A DNA stretch of 64,000 bases from Marinobacter denitrificans. Lineage in GTDB: Bacteria; Pseudomonadota; Gammaproteobacteria; Pseudomonadales; Oleiphilaceae. Location of the stretch: positions 372,001 to 436,000 of the forward strand of contig NZ_VMHN01000002.1 of NCBI RefSeq assembly GCF_008795955.1, given 5' to 3'. The notes under the pieces are model-generated. The model had not been told where the DNA came from. It saw only the letters and a program-made list of their open reading frames with translations, and ran no database searches. Shown here one piece after another: positions 8,639 through 16,468 of the stretch; position 1 is the stretch's first letter, and each line of letters opens with the position of its first letter. The translations under genes and the position numbers were made by a program.

Positions 8639-9515
8639 AATCCAGATCAAACAGCATGTCAGTGCCAAGGTCCACCATCTGCGCGCGTGGGCGCAGGGCG
8701 CTGTCGAGGTGGGTGATCTCGGGGAGCGAAAAAGCCGGGCGTCCGCTTCCGATGATCATCGGCGCAACCATGACGTGGAGCCGGTCCAGAAGCTCTGCAT
8801 TCAGGAATTCCGAGACGGTCAGCCCGCCACCTTCCACGAAAATCTTGCGCAGGCCGAAGTCCGCCAGAACCGACAACAAATGGCCGGGCTCTGTGGTTTC
8901 ATCAAGACCAAGGCAAGGGACTTCGGTAACGCCGTGCCTTGGCGCCAACTTGTTTCCCGCGCGGTATTCGCCAGCAACCAGCCTGAGAGTGGGAGAGGCC
9001 TCATCACAGAAGAGGTGATGATCCTCCGGTACCCGCCGGTGACGGTCAATCACCACTCTGACCGGGTTCACGCCCGGAACTTTGCGAACCGTAAGCCGGG
9101 GATTGTCGGTGGCAGCGGTACCGGCGCCTACAATTACAGCCTCGGATACGGCGCGCAGGCGGTGCAGATGGGTTATGCCGTCGTCACCATTAATAAATTT
9201 CGAGGCGCCTGTGACTGTAGCAATGCGGCCATCCAGGCTCTGTCCCATCTGGCCCACTACGCGGGATGGCGCCCCACGGGTCAGCGGACAACACAGGGGC
9301 AGGAAAACCGACAGCAGGTTTTTGGCTTCTGTATCGGCAGGCAGTTGCAACTGCCAGTTGCCTTCCCCGCTGAGCTCGAGCGCCGGGGTATTGCTGCCGG
9401 GTAACGACAGTGTCACGTTACTGCGGTTCACTGCCTCGAGTATCAGGGTCCAGGCTGTGTTTTTGTCGAGTATCTGTGCCGCCATACCGAGTAATTCCAT
9501 TGCTGGTGGATTCAT
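8613..9515 (-). CDS. RibD C-terminal-type (DHFR-like) reductase
   Basis: A 300-residue protein whose residues of about 85-295 match the RibD C-terminal reductase domain: GQSLDGRIAT, HLHRLRA, VIVGAGTAATDNPRLTVR, NPVRVVIDRHRRVP and the EGGG turn near 245. There is no deaminase domain; the first 80 residues are unassigned. Such reductases use NADPH to reduce a ribosyl-aminopyrimidine or related pteridine precursor. It is convergent with and overlaps the flippase-like gene, so it is likely part of the same functional cluster rather than of riboflavin synthesis. Starts at 9515, 9500 or 9485 are all possible; none has a clear ribosome site. Confidence 0.8.
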   Translation of the reverse strand: MNPPAMELLGMAAQILDKNTAWTLILEAVNRSNVTLSLPGSNTPALELSGEGNWQLQLPADTEAKNLLSVFLPLCCPLTRGAPSRVVGQMGQSLDGRIATVTGASKFINGDDGITHLHRLRAVSEAVIVGAGTAATDNPRLTVRKVPGVNPVRVVIDRHRRVPEDHHLFCDEASPTLRLVAGEYRAGNKLAPRHGVTEVPCLGLDETTEPGHLLSVLADFGLRKIFVEGGGLTVSEFLNAELLDRLHVMVAPMIIGSGRPAFSLPEITHLDSALRPRAQMVDLGTDMLFDLDFSERADGH

Positions 9516-9616
9516 TATAGGCAGATTGTGTGTAAAGCTATATGTACGTTACATTTCCGGTGTGATTCACAAAAAGCGTGATAAAACCCCCAGAAACCCG
9601 GCAGAGAATAATCCTT

Positions 9617-10033
9617 ATGCGGTACCTGCAAACTTTCAACCGCCGTTTGCGGCAGATTCGGGAGGCCGGGCAACTGTCCCGTGGGGACGTGGCTCAGATG
9701 TGTGGTGTGGACGAAGTGAGGGTGGCCAACTGGGAGGCAATGGATGCCCGGCAGAGGGGCTACCCGGGGGTAACTGAGCTGCTTGACCTGTGCATCAAGA
9801 CAGGAACGCCGCTTGAAGACTTGCTGGATCTGGACGATACCTGCGATACCGGGCAATTGGAGCTGCCAGGTCTGGCGTTCAGCCAGGGGGATGATCTCTC
9901 AGCAGCGCTGACGGAACTGGAGCAGGAAATCAGCCGGATTCAGCTGTCAGACGAAGAGGCGGAACTGCTGCGCCGGTTCCGGAAAACCTCCGGCGAAAAC
10001 CGGCGCATGATTCTGCAGATCCTGGGCAAATAA
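9617..10033 (+). CDS. XRE-type helix-turn-helix regulator
   Basis: A 138-residue DNA-binding protein. Residues of about 5-60 form a Cro/CI-type helix-turn-helix (RQIREAGQLSRGDVAQMCGV then VRVANWEAMDARQRGYPGV). An acidic linker with LEDLLDLDD and a C-terminal helical segment (SDEEAELLRRFRKTS, about 115-129) follow, the latter being common in small XRE regulators. The ATG at 9617 puts the helix-turn-helix at the usual N-terminal place; a GTG at 9578 would add 13 unlikely residues. It is divergent from the reductase across about 100 bases and ends 12 bases from the convergent galU. Target genes are unknown. Confidence 0.75.
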   Translation: MRYLQTFNRRLRQIREAGQLSRGDVAQMCGVDEVRVANWEAMDARQRGYPGVTELLDLCIKTGTPLEDLLDLDDTCDTGQLELPGLAFSQGDDLSAALTELEQEISRIQLSDEEAELLRRFRKTSGENRRMILQILGK

Positions 10034-10045
10034 CCCTCCGTCCTG

Positions 10046-10882
10046 CTACTTGCCTTTCTTGTAGATGTTTTCGTAGACGTAGTTGGTGGCGTCCACGAAG
10101 CCGTCAATGCTGCCGCAGTCAAAGCGGCGCCCCTTGAATTTGTAGGCCAGCACGCAACCATTCTTTGCCTGTTCCAGCAGGGCGTCGGTAATCTGCACCT
10201 CACCGTTTTTGCCCGCCGGTGTCCGTTCGAGGATAGAGAAAATGTCCGGCGTCAGGATATAGCGGCCGATGATCGCCAGGTTACTGGGGGCATCCTCAGG
10301 GGCAGGTTTTTCAACCATGTCGGTAATGCGGTACAGGCCATCCTTCATGGACTCACCGGCAATCACGCCGTACTTGTGAGTCTCGTCTTCCGGTACTTCC
10401 TCGATGGCGACGATAGAGCAGCGGAACTGATTGTAGAGCCGGACCATCTGGCCGAGTACGCCTTCGCCGTCATCGTCTGCCACGCAGAAGTCGTCTGCGA
10501 GAACAACCGCAAAGGGGTTGTCGCCCACCAGGTTGCGCCCGGTCAAAATGGCATGACCCAGGCCTTTCATCTCGTTCTGGCGGGTGAAAGCGAAAGAGTT
10601 GTGATCAATCAGCTCGCGGATGGAGGTAAGAAGATCTTCCTTGCCAGACCCGGCAATCTGATGCTCCAGCTCATAACTGATGTCAAAGTGATCTTCGATT
10701 GCGCGCTTGCCCCGCCCGGTGACGAAACCAAATTCATGAACACCGGCTTCTGCGGCTTCTTCCACCCCGTACTGCACAAGAGGCTTGTTCACAATCGGCA
10801 GAATTTCTTTGGGCATGGCTTTGGTGGCGGGAAGAAAACGGGTGCCATATCCGGCAACAGGGAAGAGACACTTCTTGATCAT
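10046..10882 (-). CDS. galU: UTP-glucose-1-phosphate uridylyltransferase
   Basis: A 278-residue cytoplasmic enzyme making UDP-glucose from UTP and glucose-1-phosphate, the donor for OpgH glucans and for exopolysaccharide encoded nearby. The nucleotide-binding signature G-x-G-T-R-F-L-P with KAMPKE is at residues 11-26, VVLADDFC holds the metal-binding Asp, and VEKPAPEDAPSNLAIIGRY and GEVQITDAL are standard GalU blocks. The ATG at 10882 follows AAGGA with good spacing; the longer reading to 10963 lacks one. It reads alone on the minus strand, convergent with the XRE regulator gene. Confidence 0.95.
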   Translation of the reverse strand: MIKKCLFPVAGYGTRFLPATKAMPKEILPIVNKPLVQYGVEEAAEAGVHEFGFVTGRGKRAIEDHFDISYELEHQIAGSGKEDLLTSIRELIDHNSFAFTRQNEMKGLGHAILTGRNLVGDNPFAVVLADDFCVADDDGEGVLGQMVRLYNQFRCSIVAIEEVPEDETHKYGVIAGESMKDGLYRITDMVEKPAPEDAPSNLAIIGRYILTPDIFSILERTPAGKNGEVQITDALLEQAKNGCVLAYKFKGRRFDCGSIDGFVDATNYVYENIYKKGK

Positions 10883-11250
10883 AATGGTCGTCCTTATATT
10901 CGCGTGGGTCACTGCCTGTTGTAAGTCAGTCATCCTTGACGGCTGACTCACGAATTGTGCCAAGTGTAACCAAGTTGTTGGCTTAAATGGAGGCCCCGGT
11001 GCCGAAATGTAGAATTTCGTAAAAAGCGGGGTTTCGTAACCTTTGGTATTGCTTGTTGATTTGCATAGAAAAAACTTTCAGATGTTGTTGTAACTGACTG
11101 TATTGGTGTCACATTTCGTTTGTAAAGTTAGGCAACAGGCGCTGGATTTATTCGTTCTGATGCAATACATTCCCCGTCATGAAAAATTCTTTAGAATAAC
11201 CGGCTTTCCTCTCGCATTGTGGCCGGCGCTATCTGGCGGGAACTGAACCA
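10883..11250. other. Divergent intergenic region between galU and the outer-membrane barrel gene
   Basis: 368 bases without a credible gene. It must hold the galU promoter (minus) and the promoter of the barrel gene (plus). I see a CGAAAT/ATTTCG hairpin at 11003-11019 and AT-rich stretches at about 11040-11090 and 11170-11210, but no -35/-10 pair clear enough to call. Confidence 0.5.
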
Positions 11251-12426
11251 TTGAAATTAACCCTGTTGATTGCACTGATATGGTGCACGATCACTCAGCC
11301 TCTTTATGCCCAAGAAAACGGATCCTGGCTCCGTAACGGCTGGCAGCCCCATTCCGATTACCTTGCCGGGAATTCGGACGCGTTCAAGGAAGAGCGCGAG
11401 CACTGGTTGCGGTCACGACTTAAGTTTTCAGGCAAGACGGCACTGAACAGCGACGGTCTTGATGGCTCCGTGGGCGTGGCGGCGGACAGGCTGATCGGCA
11501 AGAAAGACGCCATCGGCTTCGACTACCGCGATGCCCGCTCCTACAAAAACGATACCGACTCCAGCGCAGCCTCCTTCCGATACCGTTTTCCGGCCGGGGC
11601 TAACCGTTTTCAGGTCGAAGCAGGACGATCCCGCTACGACCGTGCTGTGAGTAACGCCAGCCGCCGGGTCAATGCCAGTGGCCAATCACGCGTTATGGGC
11701 CTGGGTTTTAGTCGTCCGTTGTTCTCACGTTTCGGGATGGCCTTTGACGGTATCGCAAAACATCACGGTCGCGACAGCGCCTCGTTCGAGCAAGACAGCC
11801 TGGTTTCAGAATCCAGTTACGAACTTTCGACATTTGGCCTGGAGGCCAGGGGTGGTCACGAACTCTGGAATGGCATATTCGCCAATACCAGCGTGCTGGC
11901 GTTGAGCGGGCGTGAATCCAAGGCAGTCGACTACCCGATGAAAGAGAGCAATTCCGAAGACGAGGACTTCTACAAGGTGGCCATGTCGGCCTCTTTAGAG
12001 CATGAGTTTTTCCAGTGGAGCTGGCGGATAAAAGGACGCTACCAGTTCGCCGATGAAGACCTTCCGTCGTCCGAATACCTGACCGTCGCGGGCCCTTCCA
12101 TGCTGGCCGGCTTCAACGGCCAGTCGGTTTCCGTTGTTCGTGGTGGCTGGCTTCGCCTGGACACAGCCAGCCCCGCCTGGCCGATGCCCTTTGTCGATGG
12201 CGTGTTGTCGAGCGTGAACTTCGCTGTGCTGCAGGGTTGGGTTCCCTATTCAGGGGTCCAGGCAAACCGTTACGGCAAGGCAAGTGCCGGGCAGGTCTCC
12301 CTGAAAATGCAGGGCCGTGCTTTCACTGCAAATGTGAGCGTGGGCCGGATGCTTCGCACGTCGAGCACCGCCATGACAATGCCTGATCACCCGGACGTGC
12401 GGTTCTCGCTGTCCATGGGTATCTGA
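11251..12426 (+). CDS. Outer-membrane beta-barrel protein, TpsB-barrel-like without POTRA
   Basis: A 391-residue secreted protein. A signal peptide (residues 1-20, ending PLYA) is followed by alternating polar/hydrophobic strands from about residue 50 to the C-terminus (VRFSLSMGI), typical of an outer-membrane barrel. The last third (WSWRIKGRYQFADEDLPSSE, then LTVAGPSMLAGFNGQSVSVVRGG and LDTASP) recalls the barrel of ShlB/FhaC two-partner secretion transporters, but POTRA domains are absent and the length is well below the family's roughly 550 residues. The start is a TTG with GGCGGGA about 12 bases upstream; no ATG would keep the signal peptide. It lies just upstream of the opg operon, which could suggest a glucan-related role. 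Confidence 0.55.
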   Translation: MKLTLLIALIWCTITQPLYAQENGSWLRNGWQPHSDYLAGNSDAFKEEREHWLRSRLKFSGKTALNSDGLDGSVGVAADRLIGKKDAIGFDYRDARSYKNDTDSSAASFRYRFPAGANRFQVEAGRSRYDRAVSNASRRVNASGQSRVMGLGFSRPLFSRFGMAFDGIAKHHGRDSASFEQDSLVSESSYELSTFGLEARGGHELWNGIFANTSVLALSGRESKAVDYPMKESNSEDEDFYKVAMSASLEHEFFQWSWRIKGRYQFADEDLPSSEYLTVAGPSMLAGFNGQSVSVVRGGWLRLDTASPAWPMPFVDGVLSSVNFAVLQGWVPYSGVQANRYGKASAGQVSLKMQGRAFTANVSVGRMLRTSSTAMTMPDHPDVRFSLSMGI

Positions 12427-12450
12427 TTCGCCGTCTTACAAAGTTGTCAC

Positions 12451-12481
12451 TTGAGTAAGTTTCGCCCGCAGGTGCTACATT
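12451..12481 (+). promoter_or_regulatory. Candidate opg operon promoter
   Basis: A TTGAGT box and an extended -10 (TGC-TACATT) lie 37 bases before the opgG start. The 19-base spacer is long, but the TGn extension supports the -10. Confidence 0.35.
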
Positions 12482-12517
12482 AGTAGATCTAAGGGACGTA
12501 ACAGAGGTCGAAGACCC

Positions 12518-14068
12518 ATGCACTCAGGGACAAGATTGCTAGCGCTGCTCATGTTGTCGTGTTTTCTCTACACAGTTCCGGCTCATGCATTTGTGTTCGG
12601 AGATGTAGTGGAGAAGGCCAGAGCCCTGGCAGCCGGAAAATACGAACCACCACCGGAGGTGCCCGGTTTTCTCAGGGATCTGGGTTACCGGGATTATCAG
12701 GCAATTCGTTTTAATCCGGAGGCAAGCCTCTGGAAAGAAGGCCTTTCCCTTTTCAGGGTGATGATGGTTCCCCCGGGTAATTTTTATACCCACACCGTCA
12801 AGCTCAACGAAATTGACGCCACCGGTGTGCGGTCGATCCCTTTTGACAAAACCGCCTACAGCTTTCCCGATGAACTCGCCAAGCGGGTACCGGCAGATCT
12901 CGGTCATGCCGGTTTCAAGCTGACTTACCCCCTGGGCGAAGGAACGGAACAGAATCAGTTTTTGGTCTTTGCCGGCGCAAGTTACCTGCGCGGAGTAGGG
13001 GCGGGTAATCGCTTCGGGCTGTCGGCAAGGGGTATTGCCCTGAACACTGGCCTTCCTGTTGGTGAAGAGTTTCCCTCATTTATTGAATTCTGGCTTGAGC
13101 GGCCCGGCGGGAGCAGTGATCGTATACGGGTATATGGATTGCTGAATGGCCCCAGTGTTGCCGGTGCCTATCGTTTCGATATACAGCCCGGGGAAATCAC
13201 GCGGGTAAATGTCAGTGCGGAACTGTTTTTCCGTAACGACATTGAGCAGCCGGGCCTTGCACCCCTCACCTCCATGTTCTTTTACGGCGAGAATACCGGC
13301 CAGCCACCCGGGGAGTGGCGGCCCCAGGTTCACGACTCTGATGGCTTGCTGATTCACGACGCAGGCAGGGATGAGTGGCTGTGGCGGCCACTGGTCAATC
13401 CTGATCGACTCAAACTCAGTTACCTGCAGGTTGATCGCCTGGGCGGCTTTGGCCTGATGCAGAGAGACACCGCCTTTCACCAGTTTGAGGATGCCGGCGC
13501 TCGCTATGATTTGCGCCCCAGCGCCTGGGTGTCCCCCCGGCCAGGCTGGTCTGGTGGTGAAGTGGTACTGGTAGAGATTCCCACCAAGTCGGAAACCAAC
13601 GACAACATCGTCGCCTTCTGGAAGCCGAAGGGAGGCGCAAGCGAGGGAGACCACCGTAAACTGGACTATACCCTCAGTTTTGGTGGCAAGGACGTTGCCG
13701 GCCAGAACACGGGGCGGGCGGTTAAAACCTTCGTGGGAGATGGTAATCGACCCGGGGGAGGCAACGTGGAGAACAGCTACCGCATCGTCGTAGACTTTGC
13801 CGGCGGGCCCCTGGACGATCTCGAACCCGATGCCCCGGTTGTGAGCAAGGTCAGTGAGGGCGGTGGTAGCGAAGGCGCCGAAATCATTGAGCACTATGTG
13901 GAATTTGTTGAAGCAGACAACAATTGGCGGTTGTCGATGCTGGTGCGGCCAGGCAGCGGACCGGAACCGGTTTTTCGCGGTCAGTTACTGCTGGACGACG
14001 AACCCCTGACGGAAGTCTGGAGCTATTCGCTGTCCGAGGCTGCCAGGAACCGACAGGGCGAATCATGA
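12518..14068 (+). CDS. opgG: Glucan biosynthesis protein G
   Basis: A 516-residue periplasmic protein for osmoregulated periplasmic glucans; OpgG family members are needed to build or branch the beta-glucan backbone. A Sec signal peptide (residues 1-24, VPAHA) precedes two domains: the beta-sandwich (FGDVVEKARALA, then DYQAIRF, HAGFKLTYPL, ASYLRGVG, FGLSARGIA) and a C-terminal Ig-like domain. HDSDGLLIHD, WLWRPLVNP and NDNIVAFW are family blocks shared with the OpgD paralogue downstream. Start at 12518 with AGAGG upstream. Its stop overlaps the next small gene by four bases (ATGA), so the operon is translationally coupled. Confidence 0.93.
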   Translation: MHSGTRLLALLMLSCFLYTVPAHAFVFGDVVEKARALAAGKYEPPPEVPGFLRDLGYRDYQAIRFNPEASLWKEGLSLFRVMMVPPGNFYTHTVKLNEIDATGVRSIPFDKTAYSFPDELAKRVPADLGHAGFKLTYPLGEGTEQNQFLVFAGASYLRGVGAGNRFGLSARGIALNTGLPVGEEFPSFIEFWLERPGGSSDRIRVYGLLNGPSVAGAYRFDIQPGEITRVNVSAELFFRNDIEQPGLAPLTSMFFYGENTGQPPGEWRPQVHDSDGLLIHDAGRDEWLWRPLVNPDRLKLSYLQVDRLGGFGLMQRDTAFHQFEDAGARYDLRPSAWVSPRPGWSGGEVVLVEIPTKSETNDNIVAFWKPKGGASEGDHRKLDYTLSFGGKDVAGQNTGRAVKTFVGDGNRPGGGNVENSYRIVVDFAGGPLDDLEPDAPVVSKVSEGGGSEGAEIIEHYVEFVEADNNWRLSMLVRPGSGPEPVFRGQLLLDDEPLTEVWSYSLSEAARNRQGES

Positions 14069-14331
14069 CGGGGGCCCTGAACATGCCGGACATTCCTTGC
14101 CAGCAAGCGTTGGAACGTGTCCTGGCCTATCTGGGCGATGAGGGTGTTGTACTCACCACAGAAACCTGCAGGCAGGCCCTTCGTCTTGTTGATTCGGCAC
14201 TTGCTGAAGGCGCGGGCCCGGATCTGCCCGCCAGATGTGTCTCCAGTATCCCCGATTACTTCGAGCGTCCCCGCGAAATCATTCCGGATGCCAGCCCACC
14301 GCTGAAACGGGGTTGCATCGGTTATGACTGA
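14065..14331 (+). CDS. Small unknown gene between opgG and opgH
   Basis: An 88-residue soluble protein without signal peptide or membrane segment, beginning MTGALNMPDIPCQQALERVL. It reads as a helical N-terminal part (about 10-55) followed by a Pro-rich tail. Its ATG overlaps the opgG stop by four bases and its stop overlaps the opgH start by eight, with AGGG at a usable distance, which strongly argues that it is translated. I do not recognise the family. Position suggests a cytoplasmic partner or regulator of the OpgH glucosyltransferase. A longer in-frame reading from 13924 overlaps opgG and is not credible. Confidence 0.65.
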   Translation: MTGALNMPDIPCQQALERVLAYLGDEGVVLTTETCRQALRLVDSALAEGAGPDLPARCVSSIPDYFERPREIIPDASPPLKRGCIGYD

Positions 14332-16468
14332 CCTGGCTGAAGCAGCAGAGGTGCAGGCTCGGAGACGTTCCGGCAGTTGGCGCAGAGTCGCTACCGTCAG
14401 GCGTCTTTTCATGACTTTGTTCGTCGTGGGGCAAACCCTCACCGCGTGCTACTTTCTGCTCTGGGTTCTGCCTTACCATGGCGGAACCCTGGTGGAACTG
14501 GGGCTGTTGGTGCTGTTCGCCCTGCTGTACATGTGGATTGCCGTAGGCTTCTGGACCGCGATCCTGGGCTTTGTGTTGCGTCTTCTGGGAGGGGATCGCT
14601 ACAGTCTGTTAAAGCGGCATCCGGCGGAGGTGCTAGAGACCACGCCGTTGGCCAAAACAGCCATCATCATGCCGGTTTACCATGAGCCAGTGCACTGGAC
14701 GCTCAGCGGGCTCAAGGCGGTGTATCAGGACCTGGAGCGCTCAGGCCAGCTGGACCAGTTCGAGTTCCATATTCTGTCAGACAGTCGTGATCCGAATGTA
14801 TGGCTTGAAGAGCAGGCTACCTGGTATCGCCTGTGTCAGGAGCTCGGGGCAGAAGGGCGGCTGTTTTACCGTCGCCGGCGGGTGAACCTCAACTTCAAGA
14901 GCGGCAATGTTGCGGATTTTCTGCGTCGCTGGGGCCGCCGCTACCGCTACATGGTTGTCCTCGATGCGGACAGTCTGCTCAGCGCAGACACCATCGTACG
15001 TATGGTGCAGTTGATGGAACGGGAGCCCAATGTCGGCATACTCCAGACTGCCCCTTCCATCATCAATGGCCAGTCGCTGTTTGCCAGAGTGCAGCAGTTC
15101 GCCAACCGGCTGTATTCCACCCTGTTCGCCACCGGCCTGGCCGCGATTCAGATGGGCGACGCAGCGTTCTGGGGACACAACGCCATTATCCGCATCAAAC
15201 CTTTTATGGACCATTGCGGCCTGCGCAAACTGCGCGGGTTCGGTCTCTTCCGCGGCCCCATCATGAGCCATGACTTCGTAGAGGCGGCCTACATGGGCAG
15301 GGCGGGCCACGAGGTATGGCTGGAGCCCGGCCTGGGCAACAGTTTCGAGGAGTCACCGCCAACGCTCTCGGACGAGTTATCCCGTGACAATCGCTGGTCC
15401 CGGGGCAATCTCCAGCATCTCTGGATCCTGCTGTTCGGGCGCCGGCTTCGCCTGGCCCACCGGATGGCGTTGCTGAACGGTGTTATGGCCTATCTGGCCT
15501 CGCCCCTGTGGCTGGCATTTCTGATTCTTACCACCGTAGAAGCGGTTCAGATGACCGTTGCCAGCATTGATTATTTCCCCGAGGGTCATCAGGGCCTGTT
15601 CCCACTCTGGCCCGAGTGGCGCCCGGAATGGGCGTTGGGCCTCGCGTTAAGTACCTTGTCGCTGTTGTTTATTCCAAAGTTCCTGGCCATTCTGGATGCG
15701 GTTATCCACGGCACTGCCAGGCAGTTCGGCGGAGTCTGGCGACTTTTCCTCAGCGTGATGTCCGAGATTGTCGTCTCTGTACTGCTCGCCCCGGTTCGAA
15801 TGATGGCCCACAGCCGTTATGTTCTTGGCGCCTTACTGAACCTCTCTCTGACCTGGGCTGGCCAGAACCGCACACAGGAGACGACCTGGCGCGAGGCCTT
15901 TGTGACGCAGTTACCCGGAATGGTGGTTGCCGCAGCCTGGTCTGCGTTTGCCTGGACGCTGGACCCCATGTTCTTCCTCTGGTCTTTACCGGTTGCGATT
16001 CCGCTGGTGCTGGCAGCCCCCACGTCGGTATGGCTGAGTCGTGTGGGGGTCGGTCAGGCCCTGCGTAAGCGCGGTATGCTGTTGATACCGGAAGAGCTTA
16101 CGCCTGTGCAGGTGCTGGACGATGCCCGTGCCGCGCGGAATGACAGTGGTGACGACCCCATGCTGACCGCTGTGGAGCAAGCGGTGATCCGACCGAGTCT
16201 GAATCGGCTTCATCAGGCTTTGGCACGCAATATCCGCCTGGCCAGAAGGGCGAAACTGCTGGAGCCGCTCGTGGAGCGTTGTGGTGCAGACGGCCCCGGC
16301 TCTCTCTCTCGCAGCGAGCTCAGCCAGTTATTTCGAGACAGGCAGTCCGTGGCGGATCTCCACCAGCTTGCCTGGCAAGCCCCTCCCGACAGTTTCTGGG
16401 GCCGGCGTATTACTACGTTAAGCAGAAAAGGACGAAAACGGAGCACACCATGGACCGACGGGAACTGA
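14324..16468 (+). CDS. opgH: Glucans biosynthesis glucosyltransferase H
   Basis: A 714-residue inner-membrane family 2 glucosyltransferase that polymerises beta-glucan from UDP-glucose and passes it to the periplasm. Two N-terminal helices (about 32-55 and 60-85) precede the catalytic domain, with IIMPVYHE, the DAD motif (Asp214, Asp216) and NRWSRGNLQH (Arg357, Trp358), the QxxRW-type site. Several helices follow at about 385-600. It is shorter than the roughly 850-residue enterobacterial enzyme, lacking part of the N-terminal extension. The start overlaps the small upstream gene; its end overlaps opgD by 19 bases. Confidence 0.93.
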   Translation: MTDLAEAAEVQARRRSGSWRRVATVRRLFMTLFVVGQTLTACYFLLWVLPYHGGTLVELGLLVLFALLYMWIAVGFWTAILGFVLRLLGGDRYSLLKRHPAEVLETTPLAKTAIIMPVYHEPVHWTLSGLKAVYQDLERSGQLDQFEFHILSDSRDPNVWLEEQATWYRLCQELGAEGRLFYRRRRVNLNFKSGNVADFLRRWGRRYRYMVVLDADSLLSADTIVRMVQLMEREPNVGILQTAPSIINGQSLFARVQQFANRLYSTLFATGLAAIQMGDAAFWGHNAIIRIKPFMDHCGLRKLRGFGLFRGPIMSHDFVEAAYMGRAGHEVWLEPGLGNSFEESPPTLSDELSRDNRWSRGNLQHLWILLFGRRLRLAHRMALLNGVMAYLASPLWLAFLILTTVEAVQMTVASIDYFPEGHQGLFPLWPEWRPEWALGLALSTLSLLFIPKFLAILDAVIHGTARQFGGVWRLFLSVMSEIVVSVLLAPVRMMAHSRYVLGALLNLSLTWAGQNRTQETTWREAFVTQLPGMVVAAAWSAFAWTLDPMFFLWSLPVAIPLVLAAPTSVWLSRVGVGQALRKRGMLLIPEELTPVQVLDDARAARNDSGDDPMLTAVEQAVIRPSLNRLHQALARNIRLARRAKLLEPLVERCGADGPGSLSRSELSQLFRDRQSVADLHQLAWQAPPDSFWGRRITTLSRKGRKRSTPWTDGN

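Noticed and set aside
9514..9519. A perfect TATAAT on the minus strand at the RibD-like reductase start
   Set aside because: It overlaps the first start codon and has no -35 box at 16-18 bases; if real, the gene would start at 9500 or 9485.
9561..9571. TGTGATTCACA, resembling a CRP site
   Set aside because: The half sites are one base apart rather than six, so it is not a CRP site; it could be chance.
10947..10962. TGGCACAATTCGTGAG on the minus strand upstream of galU, resembling a sigma-54 site
   Set aside because: The -12 element has GA instead of the required GC.
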